Numbered from the stretch's first letter, positions 9,468-19,737 are shown. The stretch is 64,000 nt of DNA from an uncultured Alphaproteobacteria bacterium (GCA_903831255.1 CAIKWZ010000040.1:62001-126000), one strand, 5' to 3'. Program-made: numbers and translations. Notes: a model not told the origin generated them from the sequence alone.

Positions 9468-10250
9468 TCAGGCGCCCGGGGCCGATTCGCCCTCAAGACC
9501 TTCGAGAGCCGGCTCCCGCACCGTTTCGGCGGCGCCGATATCGACACCCGCCGCCATGGATGAGGCGTCGAGGCCATCGAGAACCGCGTCAGCCACGAGG
9601 CCGCAGTAAAGCTGGATGGCGCGAGCCGCGTCATCATTGCCCGGGATCGGGAAGTCCACCTCGTCAGGGTCGCAATTGCTGTCGACCACGGCGACGACCG
9701 GGATGCCGAGCTTCCGCGCTTCCTTGACCGCGATGGACTCCTTATTGGTGTCGATCACGAACATCAGGTCCGGCAGGCCGCCCATGTTCCGGATGCCGCC
9801 CAGAACGCGCTGCAGTTTTTCCTGTTCGCGCTGAAGCTTCAGAAGCTCCTTCTTGGTGAGGCCGGTCGAGCCGCCTTCGGCAAGGGTTTCGTCGAGCTCA
9901 CGAAGACGACGGATGGATTTTGAAACCGTCTCCCAGTTTGTGAGCGTGCCGCCCAGCCAGCGATCGTTCATGTAATACTGCGCGCAGCGCCCGGCTGCTT
10001 CCGCGACCGCGTCGGCCGCCTGACGCTTGGTGCCGACAAAGAGAATGCGCCCGCCCTTCGAGGCGGCTTCCCGAACGCGCACCAGAGCCTGGTGAAGCAG
10101 AGGAACCGTCTGGGACAGGTCGATGATGTGAATGCCAGAGCGCTGGCCGTAGATATAAGTCTTCATCTTCGGGTTCCAGCGATGGATCTGGTGTCCGAAG
10201 TGGGCGCCCGCGTCGAGCAGCTGGCGCATAGAGAATTCAGGTAGAGCCAC
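9468..10250 (-). CDS. rpsB: 30S ribosomal protein S2
   Basis: Small-subunit ribosomal protein. Seen: 260 residues starting at a GTG (10250) preceded by an AGGAGAAAC ribosome site. The S2 signatures are clear: [45 protein letters not shown] and a long central coiled coil. The segment [21 protein letters not shown] is also diagnostic. The C-terminal 40 residues are acidic and variable. It heads the rpsB-tsf-pyrH-frr series. Confidence 0.97.
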   Translation of the reverse strand: MALPEFSMRQLLDAGAHFGHQIHRWNPKMKTYIYGQRSGIHIIDLSQTVPLLHQALVRVREAASKGGRILFVGTKRQAADAVAEAAGRCAQYYMNDRWLGGTLTNWETVSKSIRRLRELDETLAEGGSTGLTKKELLKLQREQEKLQRVLGGIRNMGGLPDLMFVIDTNKESIAVKEARKLGIPVVAVVDSNCDPDEVDFPIPGNDDAARAIQLYCGLVADAVLDGLDASSMAAGVDIGAAETVREPALEGLEGESAPGA

Positions 10251-10336
10251 GTGTTTCTCCTATCCGGTTGGCCGCCGCGGACAGGCCGACTGGATCGTCA
10301 GCACCGGAATTGCGTCCGCGTGTCGGAATAGCGCGG

Positions 10337-10364
10337 CTTATACGCACTTTCAGAAAAAGGGCAA
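10337..10364 (-). promoter_or_regulatory. Candidate sigma-70 type promoter for rpsB
   Basis: Seen on the minus strand: TTGCCC (10359-10364) and TATAAG (10337-10342) separated by 16 bases, about 90 bases upstream of the rpsB GTG and downstream of the dnaE stop. The -10 box matches five of six consensus bases. It is the only good pair I saw in this 170-bp gap. Start-site mapping would be decisive. Confidence 0.5.
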
Positions 10365-10420
10365 CAGCCCCCTCGAGGGACGCGCCGGCCCGGGTTTTTG
10401 GGGCCGCCGCCCCTCCCCCG

Positions 10421-13400
10421 TCAGGTCGAGGGGCGCACCTGATCGACCCCAGGGGCCGACTTGAACGCCGACATAGCGCCGAAGTCGACCGGATAGCGAC
10501 CCTCAAGGGCGATGGTGACCACCCGATCCCCGTCGAGCGGAATTTCCAGCATGATCGACCCGAAGCTCCCGCCTTTGGCGCGTCTGAGCCCTTCGGCGAC
10601 CCCGGCGATCGCCTCAAGGCCCGCCGACGGGCTCACCCGGACGCAGAGGGCGCTGTGGGTCCCGAGGCTGGTCTGGCTGAGCGGCTTGACGCTTTCGATC
10701 GAGAAACGCAGGTCCTCGTCCTGGCGTCTGACCTTGACCCGGGCGATCACCTTCTGACCCACATCGAGGGTTTCCCGCTGGGCGTTCAGGATCTCGGGCG
10801 GCGCCATGACCTCGAACTCGCCGGAGGGGTCCGACAGCGTCACATAGGCAAATTTCCCTCCAGTTCGTGCGGGCTTTTCGACCCGCGCCCGAACGACCCC
10901 GATCATATCGAAGGAGAGACGTGCCATTCCCGCGGCCTCTCGGTCGGCGGCCAGTACGATCCGCTCCCGGAGATCGCTGGTAAGCACATCATCGAGGGGA
11001 TGTCCGCTGAGGAAGAACCCGACGCTGCCGAGTTCATGGTCAAGCCTCTGGCTCTCGCCCCAGGCCGGCGTCTCCGGAAGACGGATCGCAGCTGAGGGGG
11101 CGTCGCCGAACAGGCTCACCTGGCGGCTTGCGCGTTCCTCTCCTGCGGCGGAGGCGAGCTGGGCGAGGAGCCCGGCGCCTGCGTGCGCTCTGGCTCTGTT
11201 TGGCTCGAGCGACTGGAACGCCCCGGAGCGGGCAAGAGCCTCGAAGCAGCGTTTGTTGACCAGCCGGGCGTCCACACGTTCTGCGAAATCCTGAAGATCC
11301 CGGAAGGGTTGCTCCGCGCGGGCCGTCTCGACGGCCTTCATCGCCGGAAGGCCGACGCCCTTGATGGCGCCGAGGGCGTAACAGATCGCTCCCTCCCTGA
11401 CGTCGAAATCGGCGTTCGAGCTTGTCACGTCAGGGGGTCGAACGGTGAGCCCGAGCCGCTTGGCGTCCTGAAAAAAGGCGGACAGTTTGTCGGTGTTGTG
11501 AATATCGAGGCTCATCGAGGCCGCCAGGAACTCCACGGCATGATTGGCCTTCAGATAAGCGGTCTGGTAGGCGATCACCGCGTAGGCGGCGGCGTGCGAC
11601 TTGTTGAAGCCGTACCCCGCAAACTCATTGACCAGCTCGAAGATATACTCCGCCCTCTCCCGGCTGACGTCCTTTTCCGCGGCGCCTGCCAGGAAGCGGG
11701 TTTTCTGCTTGGCCATCTCCTCGGGCTTTTTCTTACCCATGGCGCGACGAAGCAGATCTGCTTCTCCCAGCGAGTACCCGGCGAGGATCTGGGCGATCTT
11801 CATCACCTGTTCCTGGTAGACGATGACCCCGTAAGTCTCCTTCAGGACCGCCTCGAGGTCCGGATGGAGGTAGTCAGGGTCGCGTCGGCCAAACTTCACG
11901 TCGACATAGGTGTCGATGTTTTTCATCGGGCCGGGTCGATAGAGGGAGATGAGGGCGATGATGTCCTCAATCGTATTGGGACGCACCTTTCTCAGCGTGT
12001 CCCTCATGCCCTGCCCTTCGAGCTGGAACACGCCCAATGTGAAGCCTGAAGCCATCAACTCGTAGGACTTCGGGTCGGCAAAATCCTCGAACCCGGGCCC
12101 CGGCGTCACGCCCTGGCGGGCAAGAAATCCGAGCGCCCGATCAATAACCGTAAGAGTCTTGAGGCCGAGGAAGTCGAACTTCACCAGGCCGGCGTGCTCG
12201 GCCCACTTCATATTGAACTGTGTCGCGGGAAGGTCCGACCTCGGATCCTGATAGAGCGGCGAGATCTCGGTTAAGGGGCGATCGGAGATAACGACGCCTG
12301 CCGCGTGGGTCGAGGCGTTGCGGTAGAGGCCCTCGAGTTCCTGGGCGGTCTCGACAAGGTGTGCGACCTCTTCCTGCGCCTCCATGGCCTCCTTGAGGCG
12401 CGGCTCCATTTCCAGAGCTTCCGCCAGAGTGGGCGGTTTGGCGGGGTTGAACGGCACGAGCTTGGCCAGACGATCGACCTGCCCGAACCCGAGCTGGAGG
12501 ACCCGTCCGACGTCCCGGAGGACAGCTCGGGCCTGCAGCGTTCCGAAGGTGATGATCTGGGCGACCCTGTCCTCCCCATAGCGGCGGCGGACATAATCGA
12601 TCACCTCGCCGCGCCGGTCCTGGCAGAAGTCGATATCGAAGTCCGGCATGGACACGCGTTCAGGATTGAGAAAGCGCTCAAAGAGGAGACCAAACCTCAG
12701 CGGATCGAGATCCGTGATGGTCAGCGCATAGGCGACAAGCGAGCCGGCGCCCGATCCTCGCCCGGGACCCACCGGAATGCCTTGCGACTTCGCCCACTTG
12801 ATGAAGTCCGAAACGATCAGAAAATAGCCCGGAAAGCCCATCTTCTGGATGACGCCGATCTCGTATTCGAGGCGCTCCCGATAGACCTCTTCGGAGGCGT
12901 AGTGCGGCCGCCGGGCCAGTCTGTCGGTCAGGCCGGCGCGGGCCTGGGCGGCCAGCTCGTCGTCCTCGCCGCGGCCTCCTTCGCCGCTGAAGTTTGGAAG
13001 AATAGGGGCGCGCCCCTTCGGCCGGAAGGCGCACCGCCTTGCGATCTCGACGCTCGAGGCGAGAGCCTCCGGAAGGTCTGAGAACAGCGCCTCCATCTCC
13101 TCCGGGGTGCGCAGGTGATGATCCCGTGAGATACGAGGGCGTTCTCCCTGGGATACATAGGTCGAGTTGGCGATGCATAGCAGCACATCGTGTGTGGGAT
13201 GCTGCGAGGGTGTCTGAAAGCGCGCATCGCAGGTCGCCACCAGCGGCAGATCCAGCTCGTCGGCGAGCCGGATCAGCCCCTCTTCCGCGTCGCCCTCTCC
13301 GGGCTCGCCATGTCGTTGCAGCTCCACATAGAGACGATCGGGGAAAGCGTCTGCAAGCCTTGCGAGCATTGGCCGAATCGCATCGAGGCGTCCGCCCGCA

Positions 13401-13828
13401 GCGCGCCGGTTGAATAGGCCGCCCCGGCCTCCGGTCAGACAGATAAGGCCCGCTGACAGCTCCGTGACGCGTTCAAAAGAGACCTGCCGGTTGTCTCCGG
13501 CCGGGCTGAGGAAGCTCTCGGAGGAAAGTCGCATCAGATTACGATAGCCGTCTTCCGTCTGCGCGATGAGGGCCAGGTCGCCCTCCTCGCCGGCCACGCC
13601 CGCCTCGCGCACCCTGAGGGTTATTCCGGTGAGCGGCTGAACGCCGGCCTCGGAGAGGGCTTCGGACAGCTCAAGGGCTGCGAACAGATTGTCATCGGTG
13701 ACGCCGATGGCCGGAGCTCGTGCAGCCCTGGCCCATTTCGCAAGATCCTTGGGCCGGATCATACTTTGCAGAAGGCTCAGGGCCGAGCGCACCCGCAGAT
13801 GGATAAAGCTCGGAGGCTTCGAGGTCAT
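10421..13828 (-). CDS. dnaE: DNA polymerase III alpha subunit
   Basis: Replicative DNA polymerase catalytic subunit (family C). Seen: an N-terminal PHP domain beginning FIHLRVRSALSLL, in which the second metal-binding His of E. coli (HLRVHS) is Arg; the polymerase core with PGRGSGAGSLVAYAL and the catalytic PDFDIDFCQDRRG near residue 400; the segment with FNKSHAAAYA; a helix-hairpin-helix region; and an OB-fold near the C-terminus. From the ATG at 13828 it has 1135 residues. The frame extends to a TTG at 13855, but the ATG fits the family start. It follows lolD by about 53 bases. Confidence 0.96.
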   Translation of the reverse strand: MTSKPPSFIHLRVRSALSLLQSMIRPKDLAKWARAARAPAIGVTDDNLFAALELSEALSEAGVQPLTGITLRVREAGVAGEEGDLALIAQTEDGYRNLMRLSSESFLSPAGDNRQVSFERVTELSAGLICLTGGRGGLFNRRAAGGRLDAIRPMLARLADAFPDRLYVELQRHGEPGEGDAEEGLIRLADELDLPLVATCDARFQTPSQHPTHDVLLCIANSTYVSQGERPRISRDHHLRTPEEMEALFSDLPEALASSVEIARRCAFRPKGRAPILPNFSGEGGRGEDDELAAQARAGLTDRLARRPHYASEEVYRERLEYEIGVIQKMGFPGYFLIVSDFIKWAKSQGIPVGPGRGSGAGSLVAYALTITDLDPLRFGLLFERFLNPERVSMPDFDIDFCQDRRGEVIDYVRRRYGEDRVAQIITFGTLQARAVLRDVGRVLQLGFGQVDRLAKLVPFNPAKPPTLAEALEMEPRLKEAMEAQEEVAHLVETAQELEGLYRNASTHAAGVVISDRPLTEISPLYQDPRSDLPATQFNMKWAEHAGLVKFDFLGLKTLTVIDRALGFLARQGVTPGPGFEDFADPKSYELMASGFTLGVFQLEGQGMRDTLRKVRPNTIEDIIALISLYRPGPMKNIDTYVDVKFGRRDPDYLHPDLEAVLKETYGVIVYQEQVMKIAQILAGYSLGEADLLRRAMGKKKPEEMAKQKTRFLAGAAEKDVSRERAEYIFELVNEFAGYGFNKSHAAAYAVIAYQTAYLKANHAVEFLAASMSLDIHNTDKLSAFFQDAKRLGLTVRPPDVTSSNADFDVREGAICYALGAIKGVGLPAMKAVETARAEQPFRDLQDFAERVDARLVNKRCFEALARSGAFQSLEPNRARAHAGAGLLAQLASAAGEERASRQVSLFGDAPSAAIRLPETPAWGESQRLDHELGSVGFFLSGHPLDDVLTSDLRERIVLAADREAAGMARLSFDMIGVVRARVEKPARTGGKFAYVTLSDPSGEFEVMAPPEILNAQRETLDVGQKVIARVKVRRQDEDLRFSIESVKPLSQTSLGTHSALCVRVSPSAGLEAIAGVAEGLRRAKGGSFGSIMLEIPLDGDRVVTIALEGRYPVDFGAMSAFKSAPGVDQVRPST

Positions 13829-13881
13829 AGACGCAAATCCCCGGTCTCGGTCCAACCGCGCTCCCGCTCGCCGTCCCCGCC

Positions 13882-14607
13882 TTACGACAGGGGTTCGGGA
13901 CGGGCGTAGGGCTCAAGGCGCCCGGAACTGAGCGTCAGGACGCGGTCCATGAACGTCGTGAGCTCCATATTATGCGTCGCCACGAGAACCGCCACCTTCT
14001 CGCGCCGCGCAATCTCGAAAAGGCTCTGGAAAACTCCGCCCGAGGTCTTCGGATCCAGGTTTCCGGTCGGCTCATCGGCGATCAGAACCTTGGGACGGTT
14101 GGCGAGGGAACGCGCGATGGCGACGCGCTGCTGTTCGCCCCCCGAGAGCTGGCCCGGCTGGTGATGGTCCCGATTTTCGAGATTCATCATGCCGAGAAGC
14201 TCACGCGCGCGCACCCGGGCGGCTTTTTTCGACATGCCGTTGATCATCAGAGGCGCCGCAACATTGTCGATGGCGTTGAGTTCCGGCAGCAGGTGATGGA
14301 ACTGGTAGACGAAACCCAGGTGAACCCGGCGCGTGAGCGTCCGCTCGCGATCGCTCATCCGTAGCGCGTCGCGGCCGCCGAAGAGAACCGAGCCGCTGTC
14401 GGGCTTCTCGAGCAGTCCGGCGATATGAAGCAGCGTCGATTTACCTGAGCCGGAGGGGCCGACGAGACCCGTGAGCTCGCCCGGGCGAAGGTCGAGATCG
14501 ACCTCTTTGAGAACCTCGAGAGTTCTTTCTCCGGACCTGTAGCTCCGGCTGACGCCGGAGAGCGAAAGAACGGGGGCCTGATCCGCGAGAGACATCGCAT
14601 CGCTCAT
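13882..14607 (-). CDS. lolD: Lipoprotein-releasing system ATPase LolD
   Basis: ABC ATPase that powers release of outer-membrane lipoproteins from the inner membrane to LolA. Seen in 241 residues: Walker A GPSGSGKST, the LolD-like loop HLGFVYQFHHLLPELNA, signature LSGGEQQRVAIARSLA, Walker B VLIADEPTGNLD and the switch His in VATHNME. The FQFHHLLPE region is typical of the LolD/MacB subgroup. It overlaps the permease gene by four bases, which supports the pairing. Confidence 0.93.
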   Translation of the reverse strand: MSDAMSLADQAPVLSLSGVSRSYRSGERTLEVLKEVDLDLRPGELTGLVGPSGSGKSTLLHIAGLLEKPDSGSVLFGGRDALRMSDRERTLTRRVHLGFVYQFHHLLPELNAIDNVAAPLMINGMSKKAARVRARELLGMMNLENRDHHQPGQLSGGEQQRVAIARSLANRPKVLIADEPTGNLDPKTSGGVFQSLFEIARREKVAVLVATHNMELTTFMDRVLTLSSGRLEPYARPEPLS

Positions 14608-15911
14608 TGGAACCGCAACGCCTCCACCGGATCAAGACGCGAGGCCCACATCGAGGGAATGAGCGTCGTGGCCACGGACATCAGGAAGGCTGCGATGGCG
14701 ACAACCACCACCTCTCCGACCTCGAGCTTCGCTGGGATCGCATCGAGCATGTAGATATCGGATGGGAAGAGCTGAAAGCCGAAGAGCCCCTCGAGGAAGT
14801 GCTGGATCTCGGCGATATAGATACAGAACAGAACCCCGCATGTGAGCCCGGTCGCCACGCCGACCATACCGAGCATGCTGCCCGTCATCAGGAATATACG
14901 AACCACACCGGCGCGGGTCGCGCCGATAGTCCGCAGGATCGCGATGTCTCGCGCCTTGTTCTTCACGAGCATCAGCACGCCGGTGATGATGTTCAGAGAG
15001 GTGATGGCCACCACGATCAGAAGAATGAGACGCATGACGTTTCGCTCAACGATCAGCGCCCGCACATAGGTGCCGTTGCGGTCGATCCACGTCGACACAT
15101 AAGGCATGCCCTGGGTCATCAGATTCGTGGCGAAGGACTGCACCGCATCAGGATCCTTCACCCGAACCCCGACGATCGGATAACCCTCCTCAAGAGAGAA
15201 GAACGAGGCGGCCGAATCAATGGGCAGAAAGATGGCGAACCGGTCATACCGTTCGTTTCCGACATGAAAGATCCCGGACACGGTGAAGGTCCGTGTCCGC
15301 GGCGAGCGGCCGATCACGGTTCGCGCGCCGTTGATCTGGGTCAGCGTGAGCTTGTCGCCGACATAAAGGCCGAGCGCGTCTGCAAAGGCGGCTCCAACCA
15401 CGATATCCTTGGACAGGGCGCCGCCGGCTCCGAAAGCATCGAGCGAGCCCACATCCCGTCCGCGTGAGGCGAGGTTCGTCATTCCCTCGCGGATGAGCAT
15501 GTTGGCTCTCAGATCTTCGGGCCGGATGCCCCGGATCTGCACGCCCTCCGAGCGACCGTAAGCAGAGGCGAGCGCGGTGCCCTCCACGATCGGCTCGACC
15601 AGGGTTACATCCTCGCGCGCCTTGAGGTCCGCCATGATCACATCGACCTGGCTCTGAGGAAGACCCCGTGTGTCGACGTAAGCATGGGGCTCGAAGCCGA
15701 TGATCTTGGACAGAAGCTCCAGGCGGAACCCGTTCATGATCGACATGATGACGATCAGCGCCATCACAGCGAGCGTGATGCCGATAAGGGAGACGACGGA
15801 AATCAGAGCGAGGCCCCCGTGCTCGCGCCTTGCGCGGAGGTAACGCACCGCGAGCATTCGCTCGAAAGGTCCGAAGGGACGTTCGACGATACGCGGTTCG
15901 CTCTGGGTCAT
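14604..15911 (-). CDS. lolC: Lipoprotein-releasing permease LolC/LolE
   Basis: Inner-membrane permease partner of LolD. Seen: 435 residues; an N-terminal cytoplasmic and membrane segment ([18 protein letters not shown], then [26 protein letters not shown]); a large periplasmic domain over roughly residues 60-280; and three C-terminal membrane segments in an FtsX-like domain ([18 protein letters not shown]). Only one permease gene is present, so the complex is presumably a homodimer, as in other alphaproteobacteria. It overlaps proS upstream and lolD downstream by four bases each. Confidence 0.93.
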   Translation of the reverse strand: MTQSEPRIVERPFGPFERMLAVRYLRARREHGGLALISVVSLIGITLAVMALIVIMSIMNGFRLELLSKIIGFEPHAYVDTRGLPQSQVDVIMADLKAREDVTLVEPIVEGTALASAYGRSEGVQIRGIRPEDLRANMLIREGMTNLASRGRDVGSLDAFGAGGALSKDIVVGAAFADALGLYVGDKLTLTQINGARTVIGRSPRTRTFTVSGIFHVGNERYDRFAIFLPIDSAASFFSLEEGYPIVGVRVKDPDAVQSFATNLMTQGMPYVSTWIDRNGTYVRALIVERNVMRLILLIVVAITSLNIITGVLMLVKNKARDIAILRTIGATRAGVVRIFLMTGSMLGMVGVATGLTCGVLFCIYIAEIQHFLEGLFGFQLFPSDIYMLDAIPAKLEVGEVVVVAIAAFLMSVATTLIPSMWASRLDPVEALRFQ

Positions 15912-17239
15912 CCGCCGATTGTCCCCACCAGTTTCTGGATGGCGGCCTCGGCGCTCATCTCGACAACAGCGCCGGTGGCGCGATCGCGCACCTCCACCAC
16001 GCCGGCCTTCACCCCCTTGGGGCCGACCACGACGAGGGTGGGAATACCGGCCAGTTCAAGCGTCGAAAACTTCGCCCCGGGACGCTCAGGCGTATCGTCG
16101 TAAAGAACGTCCACGCCGGCCTTAAGCAGAGCGCCATAGACGCTCTCGCAGACCGTCGATACGGACGCATCGTCCGGCCGCAGGCTGACCACGGCCGCAC
16201 TGAAGGGCGCCACGGCGGCGGGCCAGATGATGCCGCGCTCGTCATGGCTGGCTTCGATGATGGCGGCGGCGAGCCGCGAGACGCCGACACCATAGGACCC
16301 CATCTCCACGGGAGCGTCCTTACCGTCCGGTCCTGTGACATGGGCCTTCATCGGGGCGGAATACTTGGTGCCGAAGTAAAAGATGTGACCGACCTCGATC
16401 CCCCGCGCCGCGAGACGACGCTCTTCGGGAACCTCGCGCTCGAAGCGGGCCGGATCGTGCATCTCCTCGGTTGCAGCATAGAGCGCGGTCCGGCGGTCGA
16501 ATTCGGGCTTGAGGTCCGACTGAAAATCAAGATCGAGACCCGGAGGCGCCATGTCCACCAGTTCGCGGTCGCAGAACACGGCGCTTTCCCCGGTGTCGGC
16601 GAGGATGATGAACTCGTGACTGAGGTCGCCCCCGATCGGACCCGTGTCGGCGCGCATCGGGACCGCCTTCAGTCCCATTCGGCTGAACGTGTTCAGATAG
16701 GCGCAGAACATCCGGTAATAGGCCTGACGCGCCGCATCCGGCGTCAGATCGAACGAATAGGCATCCTTCATCAGGAACTCGCGTCCGCGCATGACCCCGA
16801 AGCGGGGACGGATCTCATCCCGGAACTTCCACTGGATATGATAGAGGTTGAGCGGCAGCTGCTTGTAGGATTTCACGAACGACCGGAAGACGTCCGTGAT
16901 CAGCTCTTCATTGGTCGGGCCGAACAGCATCTCCCGCTCATGCCGGTCCACTATCCGCAGCATTTCCTTGCCATAGGCTTCGTACCGCCCGCTTTCCCTC
17001 CACAGTTCGGCCTGCTGGATCGTCGGCATCAGCAGCTCGACAGCTCCGGCGCGCTCCTGTTCCTCACGGACGATCGCCTCGATCTTCTGCAGAACACGAA
17101 GGCCCAGGGGGAGCCAGGTGTAGATCCCGGCCCCGTTCTGCTTGATCATGCCGGCCCGCAGCATCAGCTGATGAGAGACAATCTGCGCTTCTGAGGGTGT
17201 CTCCCGCAGGGCGGGCAGAAAGTAACGTGAAAGGCGCAT
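15908..17239 (-). CDS. proS: Prolyl-tRNA synthetase (short alphaproteobacterial form)
   Basis: Charges tRNA-Pro. A class II synthetase. Seen: 443 residues with class II motifs: motif 1 around [14 protein letters not shown]; motif 2 with [26 protein letters not shown] (given here in two pieces: [15 protein letters not shown] and [11 protein letters not shown]); and motif 3 [13 protein letters not shown]. The C-terminal anticodon-binding domain begins near residue 350. At this length there is no room for the approximately 180-residue editing insertion found in E. coli ProRS, as is usual in alphaproteobacteria. It overlaps lolC by four bases. Confidence 0.96.
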   Translation of the reverse strand: MRLSRYFLPALRETPSEAQIVSHQLMLRAGMIKQNGAGIYTWLPLGLRVLQKIEAIVREEQERAGAVELLMPTIQQAELWRESGRYEAYGKEMLRIVDRHEREMLFGPTNEELITDVFRSFVKSYKQLPLNLYHIQWKFRDEIRPRFGVMRGREFLMKDAYSFDLTPDAARQAYYRMFCAYLNTFSRMGLKAVPMRADTGPIGGDLSHEFIILADTGESAVFCDRELVDMAPPGLDLDFQSDLKPEFDRRTALYAATEEMHDPARFEREVPEERRLAARGIEVGHIFYFGTKYSAPMKAHVTGPDGKDAPVEMGSYGVGVSRLAAAIIEASHDERGIIWPAAVAPFSAAVVSLRPDDASVSTVCESVYGALLKAGVDVLYDDTPERPGAKFSTLELAGIPTLVVVGPKGVKAGVVEVRDRATGAVVEMSAEAAIQKLVGTIGG

Positions 17240-17323
17240 GATCGCCCGATCCTTATGGGAGGTTGGCTCATAACGGGATACAGGGGCCCGGCCCCCGGCG
17301 CAATCGCCGCGGCAGCAGTCCCC

Positions 17324-17572
17324 TCAGACAGGAGCGCTGTCGGCGGCAGCCAGCGAATTGATCAGAATACCGGCCCCGAGCGTCGCAATCGTCGCAATTC
17401 CAAGCGCGATCGCGACCTTGAAGAGCAGCCGGGGCGCAACGGGGGCGGAGGGTTCGGTTCCCGGCTCCACGTGTCCGGCGTCGATCTGGCTGGTCTGCCC
17501 CATCGACAGGATGGGCAGCAGCGCCAGCCAGAACACCACCATAAAGACGACGACAGCTTCAAAAACGCCCAT
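17324..17572 (-). CDS. DUF1467 family small membrane protein
   Basis: Seen: 82 residues with two hydrophobic segments (about residues 5-25 and 50-75) joined by a loop holding PGTEPSAPVAPRLLFK. The GTEP-x-AP loop between two membrane spans is typical of DUF1467, a small inner-membrane family found mostly in alphaproteobacteria beside mce and proS, exactly as here. A GGAGCGATC ribosome site precedes the ATG. It sits ten bases downstream of mce. No function is known to me. Confidence 0.8.
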   Translation of the reverse strand: MGVFEAVVVFMVVFWLALLPILSMGQTSQIDAGHVEPGTEPSAPVAPRLLFKVAIALGIATIATLGAGILINSLAAADSAPV

Positions 17573-17582
17573 GATCGCTCCT

Positions 17583-17996
17583 TCAGTGGTCCTTTGGCGT
17601 TTCCATCAGCTCGATCAGCACGCCATTGCTGTCCTTCGGGTGAACGAAGATCACCAGGGTGCCGTGGGCGCCAAGGCGCGGCTCGCCCAGGACTTTCGCC
17701 CCACGCCGCTCCATTTCCGCCTTTGCCTCGTGGATATCGGCGACTTCGAAACAGACATGATGCTGCCCGCCCCGCGGGTTTTTCTCGAGAAAGTTGAGAA
17801 TCGGAGACGTGTCCCCGAGCGGCTCAATGAGCTCGATCTGGGTATTGGGCAGATTGACGAAGCCGACCCGCACGCCCTGGGCGGGCATGTCGAAAGGCTG
17901 GGTGAACTCGCTCGCTCCGTAAAGCGTTCGATAGGTTTCCATCGCGGCTTCGATGCTGGGGACGGCGATCCCGATATGGTTCATGCGCCCGATCAT
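17583..17996 (-). CDS. mce: Methylmalonyl-CoA epimerase
   Basis: Interconverts (R)- and (S)-methylmalonyl-CoA in propionate and branched-chain acid degradation. Seen: 137 residues in the vicinal-oxygen-chelate fold with two repeats. Metal ligands are likely His in MNHIGIAV, His in GGQHHVCFEV and Glu in NGVLIELME. Other family pieces are IELIEPLGDTSPI and FVHPKDSNG. Length is normal. It lies downstream of rnj and just upstream of the DUF1467 gene; the mutase itself is not in the window. Confidence 0.93.
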   Translation of the reverse strand: MIGRMNHIGIAVPSIEAAMETYRTLYGASEFTQPFDMPAQGVRVGFVNLPNTQIELIEPLGDTSPILNFLEKNPRGGQHHVCFEVADIHEAKAEMERRGAKVLGEPRLGAHGTLVIFVHPKDSNGVLIELMETPKDH

Positions 17997-18023
17997 ATCT
18001 TAAACTCCCTCCTCACGCGTCCT

Positions 18024-18077
18024 GTCTCAAAGTCGGCGCCCGTCTCAACGCCGGCGCCAGTCTCAAAGCCGGTGAAT
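18024..18077. repeat. Three tandem 18-bp degenerate repeats running into the 3' end of rnj
   Basis: Seen on the plus strand: three consecutive 18-bp units beginning GTCTCAA at 18024, 18042 and 18060 (for example GTCTCAAAGTCGGCGCCC, then GTCTCAACGCCGGCGCCA). The third unit overlaps the last codons and stop of rnj (stop at 18063-18065); the first two fill the gap before mce. It could be a slippage-born repeat or an RNA element. Function unknown. Confidence 0.75.
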
Positions 18078-19724
18078 GACCACGTCCACCAGCGGTCGCT
18101 TTCCGAAGGTGATCTCGACGGCGCGTCGGACCGCGCGCTCGAGGGCCCTCTCAATCCGTTCGTCGTCCGCCAGATCGGAGCGGGAAAGTTTGGACATCGC
18201 TGTTTCCGCGGCGTCATCGAGCGCTTCCAGAGATTCGTCCGCCAGACGACCATCGGTTTCCGAAAATCCTCGCGCCGTGACCGCCGGTGCGCCGGCTGGA
18301 CCGTTTTTGCCGATAACGACGCTCACTCCGACATGGCCGTTGAAAGCCAGCCGCTTTCTTTCTCCCAGTCCGGCCGCATGCTCCGGGGTCAGCCGATCGC
18401 CGTCGACGTAAAGGCGGCCGGTGGGAACCTCGTCGATCACCTCCGCCGGTCCAGGAGCGAGTCGAATGACGTCGCCATTGTTCGGCGCAAGAGCTTCGGG
18501 CACCTGAAGCGACAGCGCGAAGCGCGCATGTTCCCGGATGTGACGACGCTCGCCGTGAACCGGCACGCTGATCTTCGGGCGGCTCCAGGCATACATCCGC
18601 CGGAGCTCCTCCCGGCAGGGGTGTCCGGAGACGTGAATATCCTCCTGCCGCGGCGTGATCAGACGAATGTTCCGGTCGGCAAGCAGGTTCTGGATGGCGC
18701 CGATCGCCCGTTCATTGCCGGGGATGACGCGTGAGGAGAAGATAACCGTATCGCCTTCTCCGAGACGCACTGAGGGATGATCGCCCCTCGCGATCTTCGA
18801 CAACGCGGCGCGCGCTTCGCCCTGAGATCCCGTGCACAGGTAGAGAATGTGTTCGGCGGGCAGCTCGACTGCATCTTCAGGATCGATAAACGTCACATCG
18901 CTGAGGAGCCCGACGGACTTGGCCGCGGCGGCGATCCGGAGCATGGAGCGTCCCACAAGGCACACCGAACGACTGCTCCGTCGTGCGGCCTCGCAGGCGG
19001 ATTGAAGCCGAGCCACGTTGGAGGCGAAACTGGCGACGGCAACCCTCCCGGTCTGCTGTGCGACCACAGCGCAAAGCGCCTCGCGCACATCAGCTTCCGA
19101 ACCCGCTTCCCCGTCCTCGAACACGTTGGTGCTGTCGCAGACCAGCGCCAGAACGCCTTCCCGCCCGAGCTCCTCGATCTTCGCCTGGTCGAAATTGTCC
19201 CCGATTGTCGGATCCGGATCGATCTTCCAGTCGCCGGTATGCAGAACCATGCCAAGGGGCGTGCGAATGGCGAGGCCATTTGGTTCGGGGATGGAGTGCG
19301 TCAATGTGACGAGCTCGACATCAAAGGGCCCGAAGGTTCGTCTTTCTCCCATTTGAAGGATGTTGAGACGCGCCTTGCGCTCCAGGCCCCGTTCTTTCAG
19401 TTTTTCGGCGACCAGGAAGGCCGTGAAGGGCGTTGCATAAATAGGCGCCTTGAGAAAAGGCCACAGCCAGCCGATGGCGCCGATATGGTCTTCATGGGCA
19501 TGGGTGAGGATGATCGCCTCTATGGCGTCGGCTTCCTGAGCCAGAAAATCGGGGTCCGCCATGATCAGTTCGACCCCCGGCGTGCTGTCGTCGCCAAAGG
19601 TGACCCCGACGTCCACGACCAGCCATCTCCGGTCCTCCGGCGGGCCATAGGCGTACGCATTGAGGTTCATGCCGATTTCCCGGCACCCTCCAAGCGGTGC
19701 GAAGATCAGTTCTGGCTTGCTCAT
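18063..19724 (-). CDS. rnj: Ribonuclease J
   Basis: Metallo-beta-lactamase-fold RNase with endonuclease and 5'-to-3' exonuclease activity in mRNA decay and rRNA maturation. Seen: 553 residues; metal-binding LTHAHEDHIGAIGW near residue 75 (HxHxDH); TGDWKID; the beta-CASP region with VASFASNVARL; SGHPCREELRRMY; and PVHGERRHIREHA. The C-terminal domain ends in VVIHRL. The start ATG has GAGG just upstream. It follows coaX by 13 bases. RNase J beside coaX/birA and mce is a conserved alphaproteobacterial order. Confidence 0.95.
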   Translation of the reverse strand: MSKPELIFAPLGGCREIGMNLNAYAYGPPEDRRWLVVDVGVTFGDDSTPGVELIMADPDFLAQEADAIEAIILTHAHEDHIGAIGWLWPFLKAPIYATPFTAFLVAEKLKERGLERKARLNILQMGERRTFGPFDVELVTLTHSIPEPNGLAIRTPLGMVLHTGDWKIDPDPTIGDNFDQAKIEELGREGVLALVCDSTNVFEDGEAGSEADVREALCAVVAQQTGRVAVASFASNVARLQSACEAARRSSRSVCLVGRSMLRIAAAAKSVGLLSDVTFIDPEDAVELPAEHILYLCTGSQGEARAALSKIARGDHPSVRLGEGDTVIFSSRVIPGNERAIGAIQNLLADRNIRLITPRQEDIHVSGHPCREELRRMYAWSRPKISVPVHGERRHIREHARFALSLQVPEALAPNNGDVIRLAPGPAEVIDEVPTGRLYVDGDRLTPEHAAGLGERKRLAFNGHVGVSVVIGKNGPAGAPAVTARGFSETDGRLADESLEALDDAAETAMSKLSRSDLADDERIERALERAVRRAVEITFGKRPLVDVVIHRL

Positions 19725-19737
19725 GATCCTCGCGCCG

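Noticed and set aside
10371-10420. GGGGC...GCCCC hairpin after dnaE as a terminator
   Set aside because: The stem is short, and on the minus strand it is followed by A residues, not T residues, so it does not fit a dnaE terminator.
15830-17194. 454-codon open frame on the plus strand
   Set aside because: It lies opposite proS, which has all class II motifs. The antisense translation is His/Arg/Gly-rich with no recognisable domain.
17993-18253. Minus-strand frame reading the 18-bp repeats as (F/V)ETGA units
   Set aside because: It is mostly a shifted frame inside the end of rnj, which is clearly coding in its own frame. I report only the DNA repeat.
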